A stretch of 64,000 bases of DNA from Thorsellia anophelis DSM 18579 (GTDB lineage Bacteria; Pseudomonadota; Gammaproteobacteria; Enterobacterales; Thorselliaceae): the NCBI RefSeq assembly GCF_900111395.1, contig NZ_FOHV01000003.1:77862-141861 (forward strand). The letters run 5' to 3'. The translations under genes and the position numbers were made by a program. The notes beneath the pieces were generated by a model that saw nothing but the letters and a program-made list of their open reading frames with translations, did not search any database and was not told where the DNA came from. Each line of letters begins with the position of its first letter. Within the stretch, counting starts at the first letter, position 1. Shown piece after piece: positions 48,242 to 58,287 of the stretch.

Positions 48242-49978
48242 TTAGTTCCCCTCTGAGCTTAGTGTATTTTCAGTTTTGCTTAGCCACATCTCATTCATAG
48301 CACCGCCTCTGATTTGCATTGGATAGACATGCTCAGTTTCATCTGTAATAACATCAACAAAAACTAATTTATCTTTGTAACTGAGTGCTTCTTTTAATTT
48401 AGGCTCTAGTTCTTCAGGGGTATTAATTTGTATACCTATATGGCCATATGCTTCAGCTAATTTAATAAAATCAGGTAATGAGTCCATATAAGAGTGCGAA
48501 TGCCTGCCAGAGTAAATCATATCTTGCCACTGCTTCACCATACCTAAATAACGGTTGTTTAAATTTAATACAATAACTGGTAAATTATATTGCATAGCAG
48601 TTGATAATTCTTGGATATTCATTTGAATACTACCGTCACCTGTCACACAAATAACCGTTTTTTCTGGGAAAGCTAACTTAACACCAAGTGCTGCCGGCAA
48701 ACCAAATCCCATCGTACCTAAACCACCTGAGTTTATCCAACGTCTTGGTTTATCGAAGGGATAATATAAAGCGGCAAACATTTGATGTTGGCCTACATCA
48801 GAAGTGATATAAGCATCACCTTCTGTCAATTTATATATCATCTCAATTGCAGCTTGTGGCTTTGTAACTGTCATATTGCGATTGAATTCTAGGCAGTTTT
48901 TACTACGCCATTGTTCAATTGATTCCCACCAAGTATTGATTGCTGTTTTATCTTGTTTGTGTGAACTTTCATCCAAACCTTCGACTAATTTTGCCAAGAT
49001 ATTTTTCGCATCCCCTACAATAGGAATATGTGCTGTTACTGTTTTTGAGATCGAAGTAGGATCAATATCAATATGAATAACTGTCGCATTTGGACAATAT
49101 TTAGTTAAATTATTGGTTGTTCTATCGTCAAACCTTACCCCTACTGCAAAAATAACATCTGCATCATGCATGGTCATATTTGCTTCATAAGTGCCATGCA
49201 TCCCTAGCATGCCAACACTATTTTTATGTGTTGCTGGGAATGCACCTAACCCCATTAGAGAGCTTGCAACAGGTAAATTTAATCTCTCACTAATTTTAAT
49301 TAATTTTGCATGACAGCCAGCTGTAATTGCCCCACCACCAACATACATAACTGGTTTTTTAGCATCCATTAGTGTTTGAACAGCTCGTTTGATTTGTCCT
49401 TTATGTCCTTGAGTTGTAGGATTATATGAACGCATACTAACAGTTTTAGGAAATACATAAGGAAATTTCAAAGCTGGATTCACTGTATCTTTTGGAATAT
49501 CAATAACAACAGGCCCTGGTCTTCCAGTTGAGGCGATATAAAATGCTTTTTTTATTAGCTCTGGAATTTCTTCAGCATGCTTAACCATAAAACTATGTTT
49601 AACAATAGGCCTTGAAATTCCAACCATGTCACATTCTTGGAATGCATCATACCCTATTAAACTACTTGGTACTTGTCCTGAAATAATTACAAGCGGAATA
49701 GAGTCCATGTATGCAGTAGCAATACCAGTAATCGCATTAGTAGCGCCAGGACCTGAGGTGACTAATACAACCCCTACATCCCCAGTTGCCCTTGCATAAC
49801 CATCAGCCATATGAACGGCAGCTTGTTCATGACGTACTAAAATATGATCTATCCCACCTACGGTATGGATTGCGTCATAAATATCAAGTACAGCACCACC
49901 AGGATAACCAAATACGTATTTTACACCTTGATCGGTCAATGACCTTATCAACATCTCTCCGCCAGATAACATTTCCAT
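48242..49978 (-). CDS. ilvI: acetolactate synthase III catalytic subunit
   Basis: A thiamine-diphosphate enzyme that condenses pyruvate to acetolactate, or with 2-oxobutyrate to acetohydroxybutyrate, for branched-chain amino acids. The 578-residue protein (E. coli 574) has [17 protein letters not shown], the catalytic Glu in [70 protein letters not shown], and the ThDP motif [17 protein letters not shown] with [23 protein letters not shown] lies 7-10 bases before ATG 49978. In E. coli ilvIH is controlled by Lrp; I see no defined Lrp site. It lies behind the ihfB terminator, so the 158-base gap should hold its own promoter. Confidence 0.98.
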   Translation of the reverse strand: MEMLSGGEMLIRSLTDQGVKYVFGYPGGAVLDIYDAIHTVGGIDHILVRHEQAAVHMADGYARATGDVGVVLVTSGPGATNAITGIATAYMDSIPLVIISGQVPSSLIGYDAFQECDMVGISRPIVKHSFMVKHAEEIPELIKKAFYIASTGRPGPVVIDIPKDTVNPALKFPYVFPKTVSMRSYNPTTQGHKGQIKRAVQTLMDAKKPVMYVGGGAITAGCHAKLIKISERLNLPVASSLMGLGAFPATHKNSVGMLGMHGTYEANMTMHDADVIFAVGVRFDDRTTNNLTKYCPNATVIHIDIDPTSISKTVTAHIPIVGDAKNILAKLVEGLDESSHKQDKTAINTWWESIEQWRSKNCLEFNRNMTVTKPQAAIEMIYKLTEGDAYITSDVGQHQMFAALYYPFDKPRRWINSGGLGTMGFGLPAALGVKLAFPEKTVICVTGDGSIQMNIQELSTAMQYNLPVIVLNLNNRYLGMVKQWQDMIYSGRHSHSYMDSLPDFIKLAEAYGHIGIQINTPEELEPKLKEALSYKDKLVFVDVITDETEHVYPMQIRGGAMNEMWLSKTENTLSSEGN

Positions 49979-50060
49979 TTTGGACCTCTATTATTTTTTA
50001 ATTACCACATGATGCATCCATTTAATTTTCTAGCACTTTCCCTAGTATTTATCTTGTAAA

Positions 50061-50117
50061 ACAAAAAACACCCTAGGCATTGACTTAAATACTAGGTTAA
50101 GTCAATCACTAGGGTGT
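50061..50117 (-). terminator. long two-part hairpin terminator after ihfB
   Basis: ACACCCTAG (50068-50076) pairs with CTAGGGTGT (50109-50117), and inside it ATTGACTTA pairs with TAAGTCAAT, separated by a 2x2 internal loop around a 10-base loop: 18 base pairs in all. On the minus strand the structure is followed by T-rich TTTTTTGT. It lies 19 bases beyond the ihfB stop, so it ends the ihfB transcript. It is unusually long for an intrinsic terminator. Confidence 0.8.
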
Positions 50118-50136
50118 CTCTTAAAATATATTAGCT

Positions 50137-50421
50137 TTAGCTAAGAGTGTTAACTCTCTCACGTAATTCTTTTCCAGGTTTAAAATGTGGTATAAATTTA
50201 TCTTCTAATTTTACTTTATCACCAGTTTTTGGATTACGTGCAATTCTAGGTGCTCTATGATGAAGAGAAAAACTTCCAAATCCACGGATTTCAATTCTTT
50301 CACCTGAAGCTAAGTTTGAAGACATTAATTCTAAAACTTCTTTTACAGATGATTCTGTTTCAGCAACGCTCAGTTCGTTAAATTGACTAACTAAACGCTC
50401 GATTAATTCAGATTTTGTCAT
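50137..50421 (-). CDS. ihfB: integration host factor subunit beta
   Basis: IhfB pairs with IhfA to form a sequence-specific DNA-bending protein used in replication, recombination and transcription. From ATG 50421 it is 94 residues, the same as E. coli Ihf[56 protein letters not shown] (the arm with the intercalating Pro in ARNPKTG), and [16 protein letters not shown] longer open frame to 50466 runs through a hairpin and is not conserved. It follows rpsA by 75 bases, as in E. coli, with a perfect inverted repeat in that gap. Confidence 0.98.
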   Translation of the reverse strand: MTKSELIERLVSQFNELSVAETESSVKEVLELMSSNLASGERIEIRGFGSFSLHHRAPRIARNPKTGDKVKLEDKFIPHFKPGKELRERVNTLS

Positions 50422-50443
50422 AATATTAACCTCATGAGTAATT

Positions 50444-50468
50444 GTGTGATAGCAGTGCGCTATCACAC
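50444..50468 (-). repeat. perfect 10-bp hairpin between rpsA and ihfB
   Basis: GTGTGATAGC (50444-50453) and GCTATCACAC (50459-50468) pair perfectly around AGTGC. It lies about 22 bases before the ihfB start. A smaller ATCCTA/TAGGAT hairpin (about 50480-50494) precedes it, right after the rpsA stop. No T-run follows the larger stem, so it may be an RNase-processing or stability element separating rpsA and ihfB expression. Confidence 0.55.
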
Positions 50469-50496
50469 TGGAAAATATATCCTAATTTAGGATAGT

Positions 50497-52167
50497 TTAA
50501 CCTTTAGCTGCTTTAAAAGCTTCAGCCATTGCATTAGTTGACGGAGTTTCCTCAGCCTTAGTATTAACAGCTGCAATTGCTTCTTTCTCATCAGCATCAT
50601 CTTTTGCTTTTACAGAAAGTGTCACGACACGGTTTTTACGATCAACACCCATGAATTTTGCTTCAAGAGCATCACCAACATTAACAACTGTGGTTGCATC
50701 TTCAACTTTTTCTTTAGCAATATCAGCAGCGCGAACATACCCTTCAACACCATCAGCTAATTGTACGGTTGCACCTTTAGCATCAACAGCAATCACATTA
50801 CCAGTTACAATCGCACCTTTTTTCATTGCTGTAACATAGTTGTTAAAAGGATCTTCATTCAGTTGTTTAATACCTAATGAGATACGCTCACGTTCTGCAT
50901 CAACTTGTAAAACAACAGCGGCAATTTCGTCACCTTTTTTATAATCACGAACAGCATCTTCACCAGTTGCGTTCCATGAAATATCTGATAAGTGAACTAA
51001 GCCATCGATGCCGCCTTCAAGTCCGATAAAGATACCGAAGTCAGTAATTGATTTAATTTTACCTTCAACACGGTCGCCCTTGTTAAACGTTTCAGCAAAA
51101 TGCAACCATGGGTTAGTTTTGCATTGTTTTAAACCAAGAGAAATACGACGACGTTCTTCATCGATTTCAAGAACCATAACTTCAACTGTATCGCCTAAGC
51201 TGACCACTTTTGAAGGATGAATATTTTTGTTAGTCCAATCCATTTCAGAAACGTGAACAAGACCTTCAACGCCTTCTTCAATTTCAACAAAACAACCATA
51301 ATCAGTTAAATTGCTGACTTTACCTGTTAGACGTGAATCAACAGGGTAACGACGTGCAATTGATAACCAAGGATCTTCGCCTAATTGTTTTAGACCTAAT
51401 GACACACGAGTACGCTCACGGTCAAATTTTAACACTTTAACAGTAACTTCTTCACCAACACTAACGACTTCGCTTGGGTGTTTAACACGTTTCCAAGCCA
51501 TATCAGTGATATGAAGTAATCCATCAACACCACCAAGATCAACAAATGCACCGTAATCAGTAAGGTTTTTAACCACACCTTTAACTTCTGCACCTTCTTG
51601 TAGGTTTTCAAGAACTTGATCGCGCTCAGCTGTACTTTCTGATTCAATAACAGCACGACGTGAAACAACAACATTATTACGTTTTTGATCAAGCTTAATA
51701 ACTTTAAATTCTAATTCTTTGCCTTCGAGATGTAAGGTATCGCGAACAGGGCGCACATCAACAAGCGAGCCTGGTAAGAATGCACGAATACCATTTAACT
51801 CAACTGTAAAACCACCTTTAACTTTGCCGTTGATTAGACCGATAACAGTCTCAGCGTCATTATGTGCTTTTTCAAGTACAATCCATGATTCATGGCGTTT
51901 TGCTTTTTCACGTGAAAGGATAGTTTCACCAAATCCATCTTCTATTGCATCTAATGCAACATCAATTTGGTCACCAACTTCTACTTCTAGTTGACCTTGT
52001 GCATTTTTAAATTGCTCTACAGGGATAGCAGATTCAGATTTAAGGCCTGCATCAACAAAAACAACATCTTTGTTAATACCAACTACCGTACCTTTAACGA
52101 TTGTACCAGGACGAGTTTCAACAACTTTTAGGGATTCTTCAAACAGTTGAGCAAAAGATTCAGTCAT
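50497..52167 (-). CDS. rpsA: 30S ribosomal protein S1
   Basis: S1 binds mRNA and helps initiation on structured or weakly Shine-Dalgarno-bearing messages. The 556-residue protein (E. coli 557) begins [21 protein letters not shown] and contains six S1 repeats; the central ones show the typical [39 protein letters not shown] and [21 protein letters not shown]. The C terminus ends in a short Glu/Ala-rich tail. ATG 52167 matches the E. coli start; the open frame continues 38 codons upstream, which I treat as leader. The start has only a GAAG-type weak ribosome site, as in E. coli rpsA, where S1 represses its own translation. Confidence 0.98.
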   Translation of the reverse strand: MTESFAQLFEESLKVVETRPGTIVKGTVVGINKDVVFVDAGLKSESAIPVEQFKNAQGQLEVEVGDQIDVALDAIEDGFGETILSREKAKRHESWIVLEKAHNDAETVIGLINGKVKGGFTVELNGIRAFLPGSLVDVRPVRDTLHLEGKELEFKVIKLDQKRNNVVVSRRAVIESESTAERDQVLENLQEGAEVKGVVKNLTDYGAFVDLGGVDGLLHITDMAWKRVKHPSEVVSVGEEVTVKVLKFDRERTRVSLGLKQLGEDPWLSIARRYPVDSRLTGKVSNLTDYGCFVEIEEGVEGLVHVSEMDWTNKNIHPSKVVSLGDTVEVMVLEIDEERRRISLGLKQCKTNPWLHFAETFNKGDRVEGKIKSITDFGIFIGLEGGIDGLVHLSDISWNATGEDAVRDYKKGDEIAAVVLQVDAERERISLGIKQLNEDPFNNYVTAMKKGAIVTGNVIAVDAKGATVQLADGVEGYVRAADIAKEKVEDATTVVNVGDALEAKFMGVDRKNRVVTLSVKAKDDADEKEAIAAVNTKAEETPSTNAMAEAFKAAKG

Positions 52168-52509
52168 ATTAATAATCTTCAAATATTTTAAGTTTAACAG
52201 CCAGCAGGCTTCCTGCCGCTTGGGGTTGTGAATGAAACTCTTAGCCATCAGCTTCCTTGCACATGAGACAATAGTCTTCATGCTATTTTAATGTGAGTAG
52301 GAGGGAAGCCTCTAATCACAGTCAATAACTAAGAGAGTAAAAATGTAAACATAATGAAACATTTACATATAATATAAACAATTTGTTTGTTAATTTTAAG
52401 TGCTATTGCACAGAAACAATACATTCAAATTGATTAAAAGGCACAGAAATCTAACACTTTTTAGCCAATAAAACAAGATAATATCTATAATTTACCAAAA
52501 AATATTCAT
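52168..52509. other. rpsA leader and cmk-rpsA gap
   Basis: This 342-base region holds the rpsA leader. About 35-50 bases before the rpsA start a 7-bp hairpin (arms around 52202-52208 and 52212-52218, core GCAGG/CCTGC) is visible, reminiscent of the structured, Shine-Dalgarno-poor leader of E. coli rpsA that S1 itself binds. Further upstream the sequence is very AT-rich with several TATATT/TATTAT-like minus-10 candidates, so a promoter is likely but not placed. An in-frame 38-codon extension of rpsA into this leader looks unconserved. Confidence 0.5.
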
Positions 52510-53205
52510 TTACTTACCTAAGCTGAATTTATTCATAATAAACTTCAAAGCAGTTTCATACACTTCGGTAATGGTTAAATGAGTGGTATCAATTATCAAT
52601 GCGTCAACCGCCGCAATGAGAGGCGCAACAGCTCGGTTACGATCGCGTTTATCCCTCTCTATTATATCTTGCAAGACCTCTTCTGGATTACAAGGAGCAC
52701 CAGCTTGTTTGAGTTGATAGATACGTCTATCAGCACGAGCTTGTGTGCTAGCATCAATAAATAATTTCACGCTTGCATTAGGAAAAACGACTGTACCCAT
52801 ATCTCTGCCATCAGCAACTAATCCTGGTTTGATTGCAAAATTTCTTTGGCGTTGTAATAGTGCGTCTCTTACTTCTGCAATTGTGGCTATTTTCGAGGCT
52901 GCGATACCAGTGCTTTCCTGCCTAACTGCCTTAGTAACATTTACACCGTCAAGATATACTTCAATAGAACTTTCATGAGACTTAAATTCAACATTTAAGG
53001 CTTTTGCTGTTTCCACTAGTTGTTTTACTGGTGCATTTTCCAACCCTTTATTTAGAATAGATAGCGCTAATACTCTATAAATAGCACCAGAATCTAAAAG
53101 TGTCCAGCCAAAATGCTGAGCTAATGCTTGGCTTAGTGTTCCTTTTCCAACACCGCTTGGTCCATCGACGGTAATAATTGGCACATCAATTTGTTCATTT
53201 TTCAT
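52510..53205 (-). CDS. cmk: cytidylate kinase
   Basis: Phosphorylates CMP and dCMP to the diphosphates. The 231-residue protein (E. coli 227) has the P-loop ITVDGPSGVGKGTLSQALA, LLDSGAIYRVLALSIL, the CMP-binding NVTKAVRQESTGIAASKIA, VADGRDMGTVVFPNAS, and a lid region DRRIYQLKQAGA plus ERDKRDRNRAVAPL. It lies between aroA and rpsA as in E. coli, 62 bases after aroA. Confidence 0.98.
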   Translation of the reverse strand: MKNEQIDVPIITVDGPSGVGKGTLSQALAQHFGWTLLDSGAIYRVLALSILNKGLENAPVKQLVETAKALNVEFKSHESSIEVYLDGVNVTKAVRQESTGIAASKIATIAEVRDALLQRQRNFAIKPGLVADGRDMGTVVFPNASVKLFIDASTQARADRRIYQLKQAGAPCNPEEVLQDIIERDKRDRNRAVAPLIAAVDALIIDTTHLTITEVYETALKFIMNKFSLGK

Positions 53206-53267
53206 TTTAATTAAATAACCTTACAAGCCATACACGTTAGTTAAATACATTCAATAGTATGATAAGC

Positions 53268-54572
53268 TTACTTGATTGAGTCTTGTGTTGAAAGTGATAA
53301 AAACTCTTTAAAATAGGTTGGGAAAGTTTTACTTGTACATCCCGGATCGTTAATCGTTACAGCTGTATTTGACAAAGCAACAAGCGAAAAACACATCGCC
53401 ATTCTATGATCATTATAAGTATCAATTTTTGCCACAGTTAACTGGGTAGGCGGAGTGATATGAATATAATCATTACCTTCTTCAACAATAGCACCTACTT
53501 TTCTAAGTTCAGTCGCCATCGCAAATAATCTATCCGTTTCTTTTACTCTCCAGTTGTAAATATTACTAATCCTTGTCGGACCTTTTGCAAATAAAGCTGT
53601 AGTTGCAATTGTCATAGCTGCATCGGGTATATGATTTAAGTCCATATCAATTCCTTTTAAATTACCTCGTTCTGATTCAATATACTCTTCTCCCCAAGTA
53701 ATTTTAGCACCCATTTTTTCTAATACATCAGCAAATCGAATATCTCCTTGCACACTATTTTTACCAATACCCGTAACCCTAACCTTACCACCTCTAATAG
53801 CCGCTGCTGCTAAAAAATAAGAAGCAGAAGAGGCATCACCTTCCACAAGATAACGACCTGGGGAAGAATAATTTTGTCCGCCTTTAATCTCGAAGCGTTC
53901 ATATTCATGATTAATCACGTCAATACCAAATTGGGACATCATTTGCAAAGTAATATCAATATAGGGTTTAGAAACAAGATTGCCTTTAATTACAATTTCT
54001 GTATCTTGCATTGCAAGCGGTGCCATCATAAGTAAAGCAGTCAAAAATTGACTAGAAATCGTGCCATCTACCGTTAATTGCCCCCCTTCAAATCCACCTT
54101 CTATTTTAATGGGTGGGTATCCTACTTCTTCAACATAAGTTACCTTTGCTCCAGCTTGAATAAGTGAATCAACCAAATGACCTATTGGTCTCTCTTTCAT
54201 TCTTGGCTCGCCAGTTAACAAAATGGGTGGATGTTCACTTAAACATAATGCAGCGGCTAAAGGCCGCATAGCTGTTCCTGCATTTCCTAAATAAAGCTCT
54301 AAGGGCTCTGTTTGATTTTGGGTTAATACGCCTCCCATACCAAACACTTTACAGCGTGTTTTATCTGACGAAAGTTCATATTTCACGTCTAATGTGGTTA
54401 ATGCCTTGAGCATATAGTGCACATCATCGCTGTCAAGTAAGTTAGTAATTTCAGTCTCACCATGCGCAAGTGCAGCGAGCAGTAGGGCGCGATTAGAGAT
54501 ACTCTTTGAACCTGGTAAATTTATGGTGCCTGCAAAGTGCGAAATTGGTGTTAATGTTAATGCGTCAAGCAT
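53268..54572 (-). CDS. aroA: 3-phosphoshikimate 1-carboxyvinyltransferase (EPSP synthase)
   Basis: Sixth step of the shikimate pathway to aromatic amino acids. The 434-residue class I enzyme (E. coli 427) has [22 protein letters not shown] with the catalytic Lys, [67 protein letters not shown], and [19 protein letters not shown]. The GNAGTAMRP sequence is the glyphosate-sensitive class I type. In E. coli serC precedes aroA; here recC lies upstream instead, 69 bases away with a weak hairpin (54599-54632). Confidence 0.98.
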   Translation of the reverse strand: MLDALTLTPISHFAGTINLPGSKSISNRALLLAALAHGETEITNLLDSDDVHYMLKALTTLDVKYELSSDKTRCKVFGMGGVLTQNQTEPLELYLGNAGTAMRPLAAALCLSEHPPILLTGEPRMKERPIGHLVDSLIQAGAKVTYVEEVGYPPIKIEGGFEGGQLTVDGTISSQFLTALLMMAPLAMQDTEIVIKGNLVSKPYIDITLQMMSQFGIDVINHEYERFEIKGGQNYSSPGRYLVEGDASSASYFLAAAAIRGGKVRVTGIGKNSVQGDIRFADVLEKMGAKITWGEEYIESERGNLKGIDMDLNHIPDAAMTIATTALFAKGPTRISNIYNWRVKETDRLFAMATELRKVGAIVEEGNDYIHITPPTQLTVAKIDTYNDHRMAMCFSLVALSNTAVTINDPGCTSKTFPTYFKEFLSLSTQDSIK

Positions 54573-54641
54573 GAAAACCTCTTTTTTATATCTGGGAATA
54601 ACAGAACCCTTTTAACTGCATAAAAGACTGTTATAGTTTAA

Positions 54642-57600
54642 TCAATTTAATTCACTAATATTACTTTTAACAAATAATGGATAATATAAATCTTTAGAGC
54701 ATTGAATAATTTCATTAGCCATGTCATCATTTATTGTTGTCACAATAGGTTGAGCAAAATACCGTTTTAAATAAACATTATTCTGTTCATGCTCATGCAA
54801 AATAGATAAATTTTTAGGCTTTTCACTTAAACTGTTTTGAGCATATTGAAAACAACTTTCAGGAAGTGCTAATAAGATACTCTGATGACCTCTTTGAAAA
54901 TAATCTAATACAGTTAATAAATATTGGCTTGCCTCAGCTCGCGTTAATAACTCAAACTGTCTTATTTGCACGTCTTGTCCTTTAACGCCAACAAAAGTAG
55001 ATTTTTCATTTTTTTGGCTTTTTAGTTCAAGTTCTTTTTCAGGTAAAGCAAGGCAATAAATAATATGTTTTAACCAAAAATTAAATGTATATTTTGCTCC
55101 CAAGCTACCAACTCGCCATTCAATCAATCCGTAATGCTTATCAATCTCAAGCCAACCAAGCAAATGCTTAATTTGACTTGTCACAGCAAATTCATCAATA
55201 CCTTCAATTCTTGCAAATAGCTCAACCAGATTGAGATTAATTTCTAACATCATTTTTTGTTTGTTTTTTTCAAATAACTGGCTGTAACGCTCTTTTAAAA
55301 CTAAATAGAGTGCATCAATAGTAATATTAGTTTCTTGCAAAACAAGTTCACCTGCGCTAAATGCAGGTAAATGACCTTTAGCCCTCAATAGTTCCCTAGA
55401 ATAGTCAAACTCTATTGCGTTGACTTTATCCTCAAATAACTGTTTTTTCAATCCATATTTGGCAAGCCCATCAAGTGTAAAAGGCTCATCATTCTCAAAC
55501 ACTGTTGTGTATTCATTTAACACGACTCCCAATATAGATTTAAAGTAGTACTCAACCGGATGCTGGAAAAATCTAAGTAACGCTGTAAATTCAACCACAG
55601 GATCAAATTGATAAGGAATTGCTTGGTTAAATTCGCTGCCTAAAAGCTTTGTTTGATTCAAAGTAGATAACCATTCGCTGGCAAAACTTTTTTGATAACT
55701 TAGCTGAGATTGATTTATGCTGGGGGTATTGACGTCCTCTTTAAGTTGATAATTCTCAGGTGCATAAGGCACCCTAGAGTGTATCAGCATAAAGTGTTCT
55801 CGCATTTTTTTGCTACTATCATCACAAGAGAGTCCTTGAAAAGCCTCCAATACATAGCTTTGCGCTAAATAATCAATTAATTCACTTACAACTAAGGAAG
55901 GGTTCTTAGGCTGATTATCTTGAATACCTAATCCAACATAACTAATATACAACGCATCTTCGGCCGATATTATTGCCTCAAGGAAAAGGTATCTATCATC
56001 ATCCCTTCGACTTCTATCACCTCTTTGGGTATGATTGTTCATTAAATCAAAACTGACTGGTGTCACTTTTCTTGGATAAAGTGCTTCACTCATTCCTAGT
56101 AGACAAACTTGCTTAAAAGGAATTGAGCGCATTGGCATTAATGTACAAAAATTAATTTTTCCTGCTAAAAATTTATGGCTACCTTTATCATTATCAGCAA
56201 GAATAAGCCAAGCTTCATGTAATAAATCAATATTAACACTTTGATGATAGCTAACCGTCAATCCAGATTGAACAACACTATCCCACACATCTAACAAAAT
56301 AATTGATAAAGGCACTTCAGCATCATTAAATTCAAATAGGTCATCAAACAACTGAGTTAACATAGGCTGCCATTCACCCAATGTTCGGGCTTGCTGTAAA
56401 TTATCCTGCCAAGCCATTAATCTCTCAATAATTTCACAAAATTGCCCCACCAATGCTGGCTCGATTTGCCCACCTCCATAAGGGGCTATATTTTGCCAAA
56501 GACCTGTGTTTTCTGATCTTGTCAAACCAAGTAGCAACCTATCTAACCCAAAACGCCAAGTAAATTGACCTGTAGGAGGCAATCCTTGATCCATTAACCA
56601 TTCATCATCTCTTGCCCAATATATATGAGTTTGCTCTATCCAGTGCTGTAATTGACTTAGTGCATCTGGCGTTATGTTAAATTTCCGGCCAAGGGCAGGT
56701 ACAGCAAGCAAAGTCATGATTTCCTCTACTTTAAATCGCTTGTCAGGCAATTGTAATAATTGACTGACAACCTCGACAATCGGATGAGTAGACTTCACAC
56801 TTCTATCAGAAATTGAAAATGGTAAATATCTAGATTTTGGTGCATTACCAAATACAGCCTCAATATAAGGTGTATACAGAGCTATATCCGATACCATGAC
56901 TACGACATCTTTTGGGGTTAATTCACTATTAGAATTAAACTGGTGCAGTAAGTAATCATAAAGCACCTCCACTTCCCTTAAAGTTGAGTGGCAGACATGA
57001 AAAGAAACACTTAAATCATGCTCATCCAGAAGAACTTTTGAGCGGCTATTTTGATAATCACTTTCTTTTAGCCCAAGCACTTGCCGGTTAGTTAAGTTTA
57101 AGATATCTGCTTTAAGTTGCGACAATAAATTATCAGATGGCTCTTCAACAAATGCCTCGATTTCTTGTACATGTCTCAAACTCGCAAATTGGAATAATTG
57201 ATCTCTAGCTAATTTCCCCCAATTAGCTAGTAATGGATGAACAGTATCAACCATATCACTTAAAGGTGGGTACTTCGATAAATTCAAATCAGCAAATGAA
57301 AAAGTTGTTTTAATATTCTGTTCTAAATTATTTCGTTTAAGGGGTAATTGTAATCTGTGCCTAATTTGAGTAGCGATTTCTTGGATATCTGCCCAATAAT
57401 AACGACAAGGATTAGTATACATTAAATGAACATCACAATGGTTGCCTAATGCTTCTAAAACCTCAATATATAAAGGTGGCAAAGCAGATATACCACAAAT
57501 GAAAATTCTTTCTGGTAAATTCAAACTACCTGGAGTCGCTTTATTTAAATATTCAATTAATTCGTCATACATTGAAGCTTTATGAGATAAAATCAAATTT

Positions 57601-58154
57601 TTAGAAGCTGCATATTCATTTAGTTTCTTTGATATATCTAGCCATAATAATGCTTGCCATGCTTCAGCTTCTCCTAGGCTATCGATTCGATTTCCTTTTT
57701 CCCACGCAATCGTCCATTCTGGTCTATACACTAAATAATGGTCAAAAAGATCTGCGCATTTAAGGGCTAAATGGTATAATTTTTTATCTTGAACATCATC
57801 TGATAAATAACGTTTAATGCTTTCAAATTCAGAATATTTTAATTGTTGGGGCAAGCTATCCATCAGTAACCAGGTCATAGTAAGCTTATCGAATTGCAAC
57901 TCACCAGCACGCCCATCATGTTGTTTTAAAGATGTGAATAAACGCCACAAATAGGTTGCGGGTAAAGGAAAATCAACATTTGCCAGTACACCTAATGTTT
58001 GACCGAGCTCTATTTGAAGCCATTTTGCCATTCCTGAACTTTGAACGACTATTGTCTCTTTTTGCATAGCAGATCGTAAAGGAGACATTTGCATCAGATG
58101 TGCGATAAGATTTTTTAAAACGTCTAACTTATTTGAATGGTAAATAGTGAACAT
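54642..58154 (-). CDS. recC: exodeoxyribonuclease V subunit RecC
   Basis: RecC scans for Chi in the RecBCD helicase-nuclease that repairs double-strand breaks. The 1,170-residue protein (E. coli 1,122) matches RecC along its length: FTIYHSNKLDVLKNLI start, VQSSGMAKWLQIELGQ, VDFPLPATYLWRLF, IFICGISALPPLYIEVLEALG, LMYTNPCRYYWADIQE, LSVSFHVCHSTLREVEVLYD, SRYLPFSISDR, TFTLMPMRSIPF-like NFCTLMPMRSIPFKQVCLLGM, and QRGDRSRRDDDRYLFLEAIISA. A degenerate helicase fold without intact ATPase motifs is normal for RecC. No recB, recD or ptrA lies beside it, so the complex is encoded at more than one locus. Confidence 0.96.
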   Translation of the reverse strand: MFTIYHSNKLDVLKNLIAHLMQMSPLRSAMQKETIVVQSSGMAKWLQIELGQTLGVLANVDFPLPATYLWRLFTSLKQHDGRAGELQFDKLTMTWLLMDSLPQQLKYSEFESIKRYLSDDVQDKKLYHLALKCADLFDHYLVYRPEWTIAWEKGNRIDSLGEAEAWQALLWLDISKKLNEYAASKNLILSHKASMYDELIEYLNKATPGSLNLPERIFICGISALPPLYIEVLEALGNHCDVHLMYTNPCRYYWADIQEIATQIRHRLQLPLKRNNLEQNIKTTFSFADLNLSKYPPLSDMVDTVHPLLANWGKLARDQLFQFASLRHVQEIEAFVEEPSDNLLSQLKADILNLTNRQVLGLKESDYQNSRSKVLLDEHDLSVSFHVCHSTLREVEVLYDYLLHQFNSNSELTPKDVVVMVSDIALYTPYIEAVFGNAPKSRYLPFSISDRSVKSTHPIVEVVSQLLQLPDKRFKVEEIMTLLAVPALGRKFNITPDALSQLQHWIEQTHIYWARDDEWLMDQGLPPTGQFTWRFGLDRLLLGLTRSENTGLWQNIAPYGGGQIEPALVGQFCEIIERLMAWQDNLQQARTLGEWQPMLTQLFDDLFEFNDAEVPLSIILLDVWDSVVQSGLTVSYHQSVNIDLLHEAWLILADNDKGSHKFLAGKINFCTLMPMRSIPFKQVCLLGMSEALYPRKVTPVSFDLMNNHTQRGDRSRRDDDRYLFLEAIISAEDALYISYVGLGIQDNQPKNPSLVVSELIDYLAQSYVLEAFQGLSCDDSSKKMREHFMLIHSRVPYAPENYQLKEDVNTPSINQSQLSYQKSFASEWLSTLNQTKLLGSEFNQAIPYQFDPVVEFTALLRFFQHPVEYYFKSILGVVLNEYTTVFENDEPFTLDGLAKYGLKKQLFEDKVNAIEFDYSRELLRAKGHLPAFSAGELVLQETNITIDALYLVLKERYSQLFEKNKQKMMLEINLNLVELFARIEGIDEFAVTSQIKHLLGWLEIDKHYGLIEWRVGSLGAKYTFNFWLKHIIYCLALPEKELELKSQKNEKSTFVGVKGQDVQIRQFELLTRAEASQYLLTVLDYFQRGHQSILLALPESCFQYAQNSLSEKPKNLSILHEHEQNNVYLKRYFAQPIVTTINDDMANEIIQCSKDLYYPLFVKSNISELN

Positions 58155-58287
58155 GTATTATGGCCTCAAAAAATATGAGCGTTATATTTGACAAATGCTA
58201 TGCCAACTTTTTACTTAAATTTGCACATGACAAGAATGATTTAAAACCACCTTTAAAATTTAGTGATAAAACAAGTGATCTGCATAT

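Noticed and set aside
49979-50060. Leader-peptide attenuator for ilvIH
   Set aside because: The long hairpin lies just after ihfB and no short frame rich in Leu/Ile/Val codons precedes it; it reads as the ihfB terminator.
50444-50468. CRP-like TGTGA...TCACA in the rpsA-ihfB gap
   Set aside because: The half sites are 13 bases apart rather than 6, and lie in a perfect hairpin; better explained as an RNA stem.
52168-52281. 38-codon N-terminal extension of rpsA
   Set aside because: The conserved S1 start MTESFAQ is at 52167; the upstream frame is unconserved and runs through the leader hairpin.
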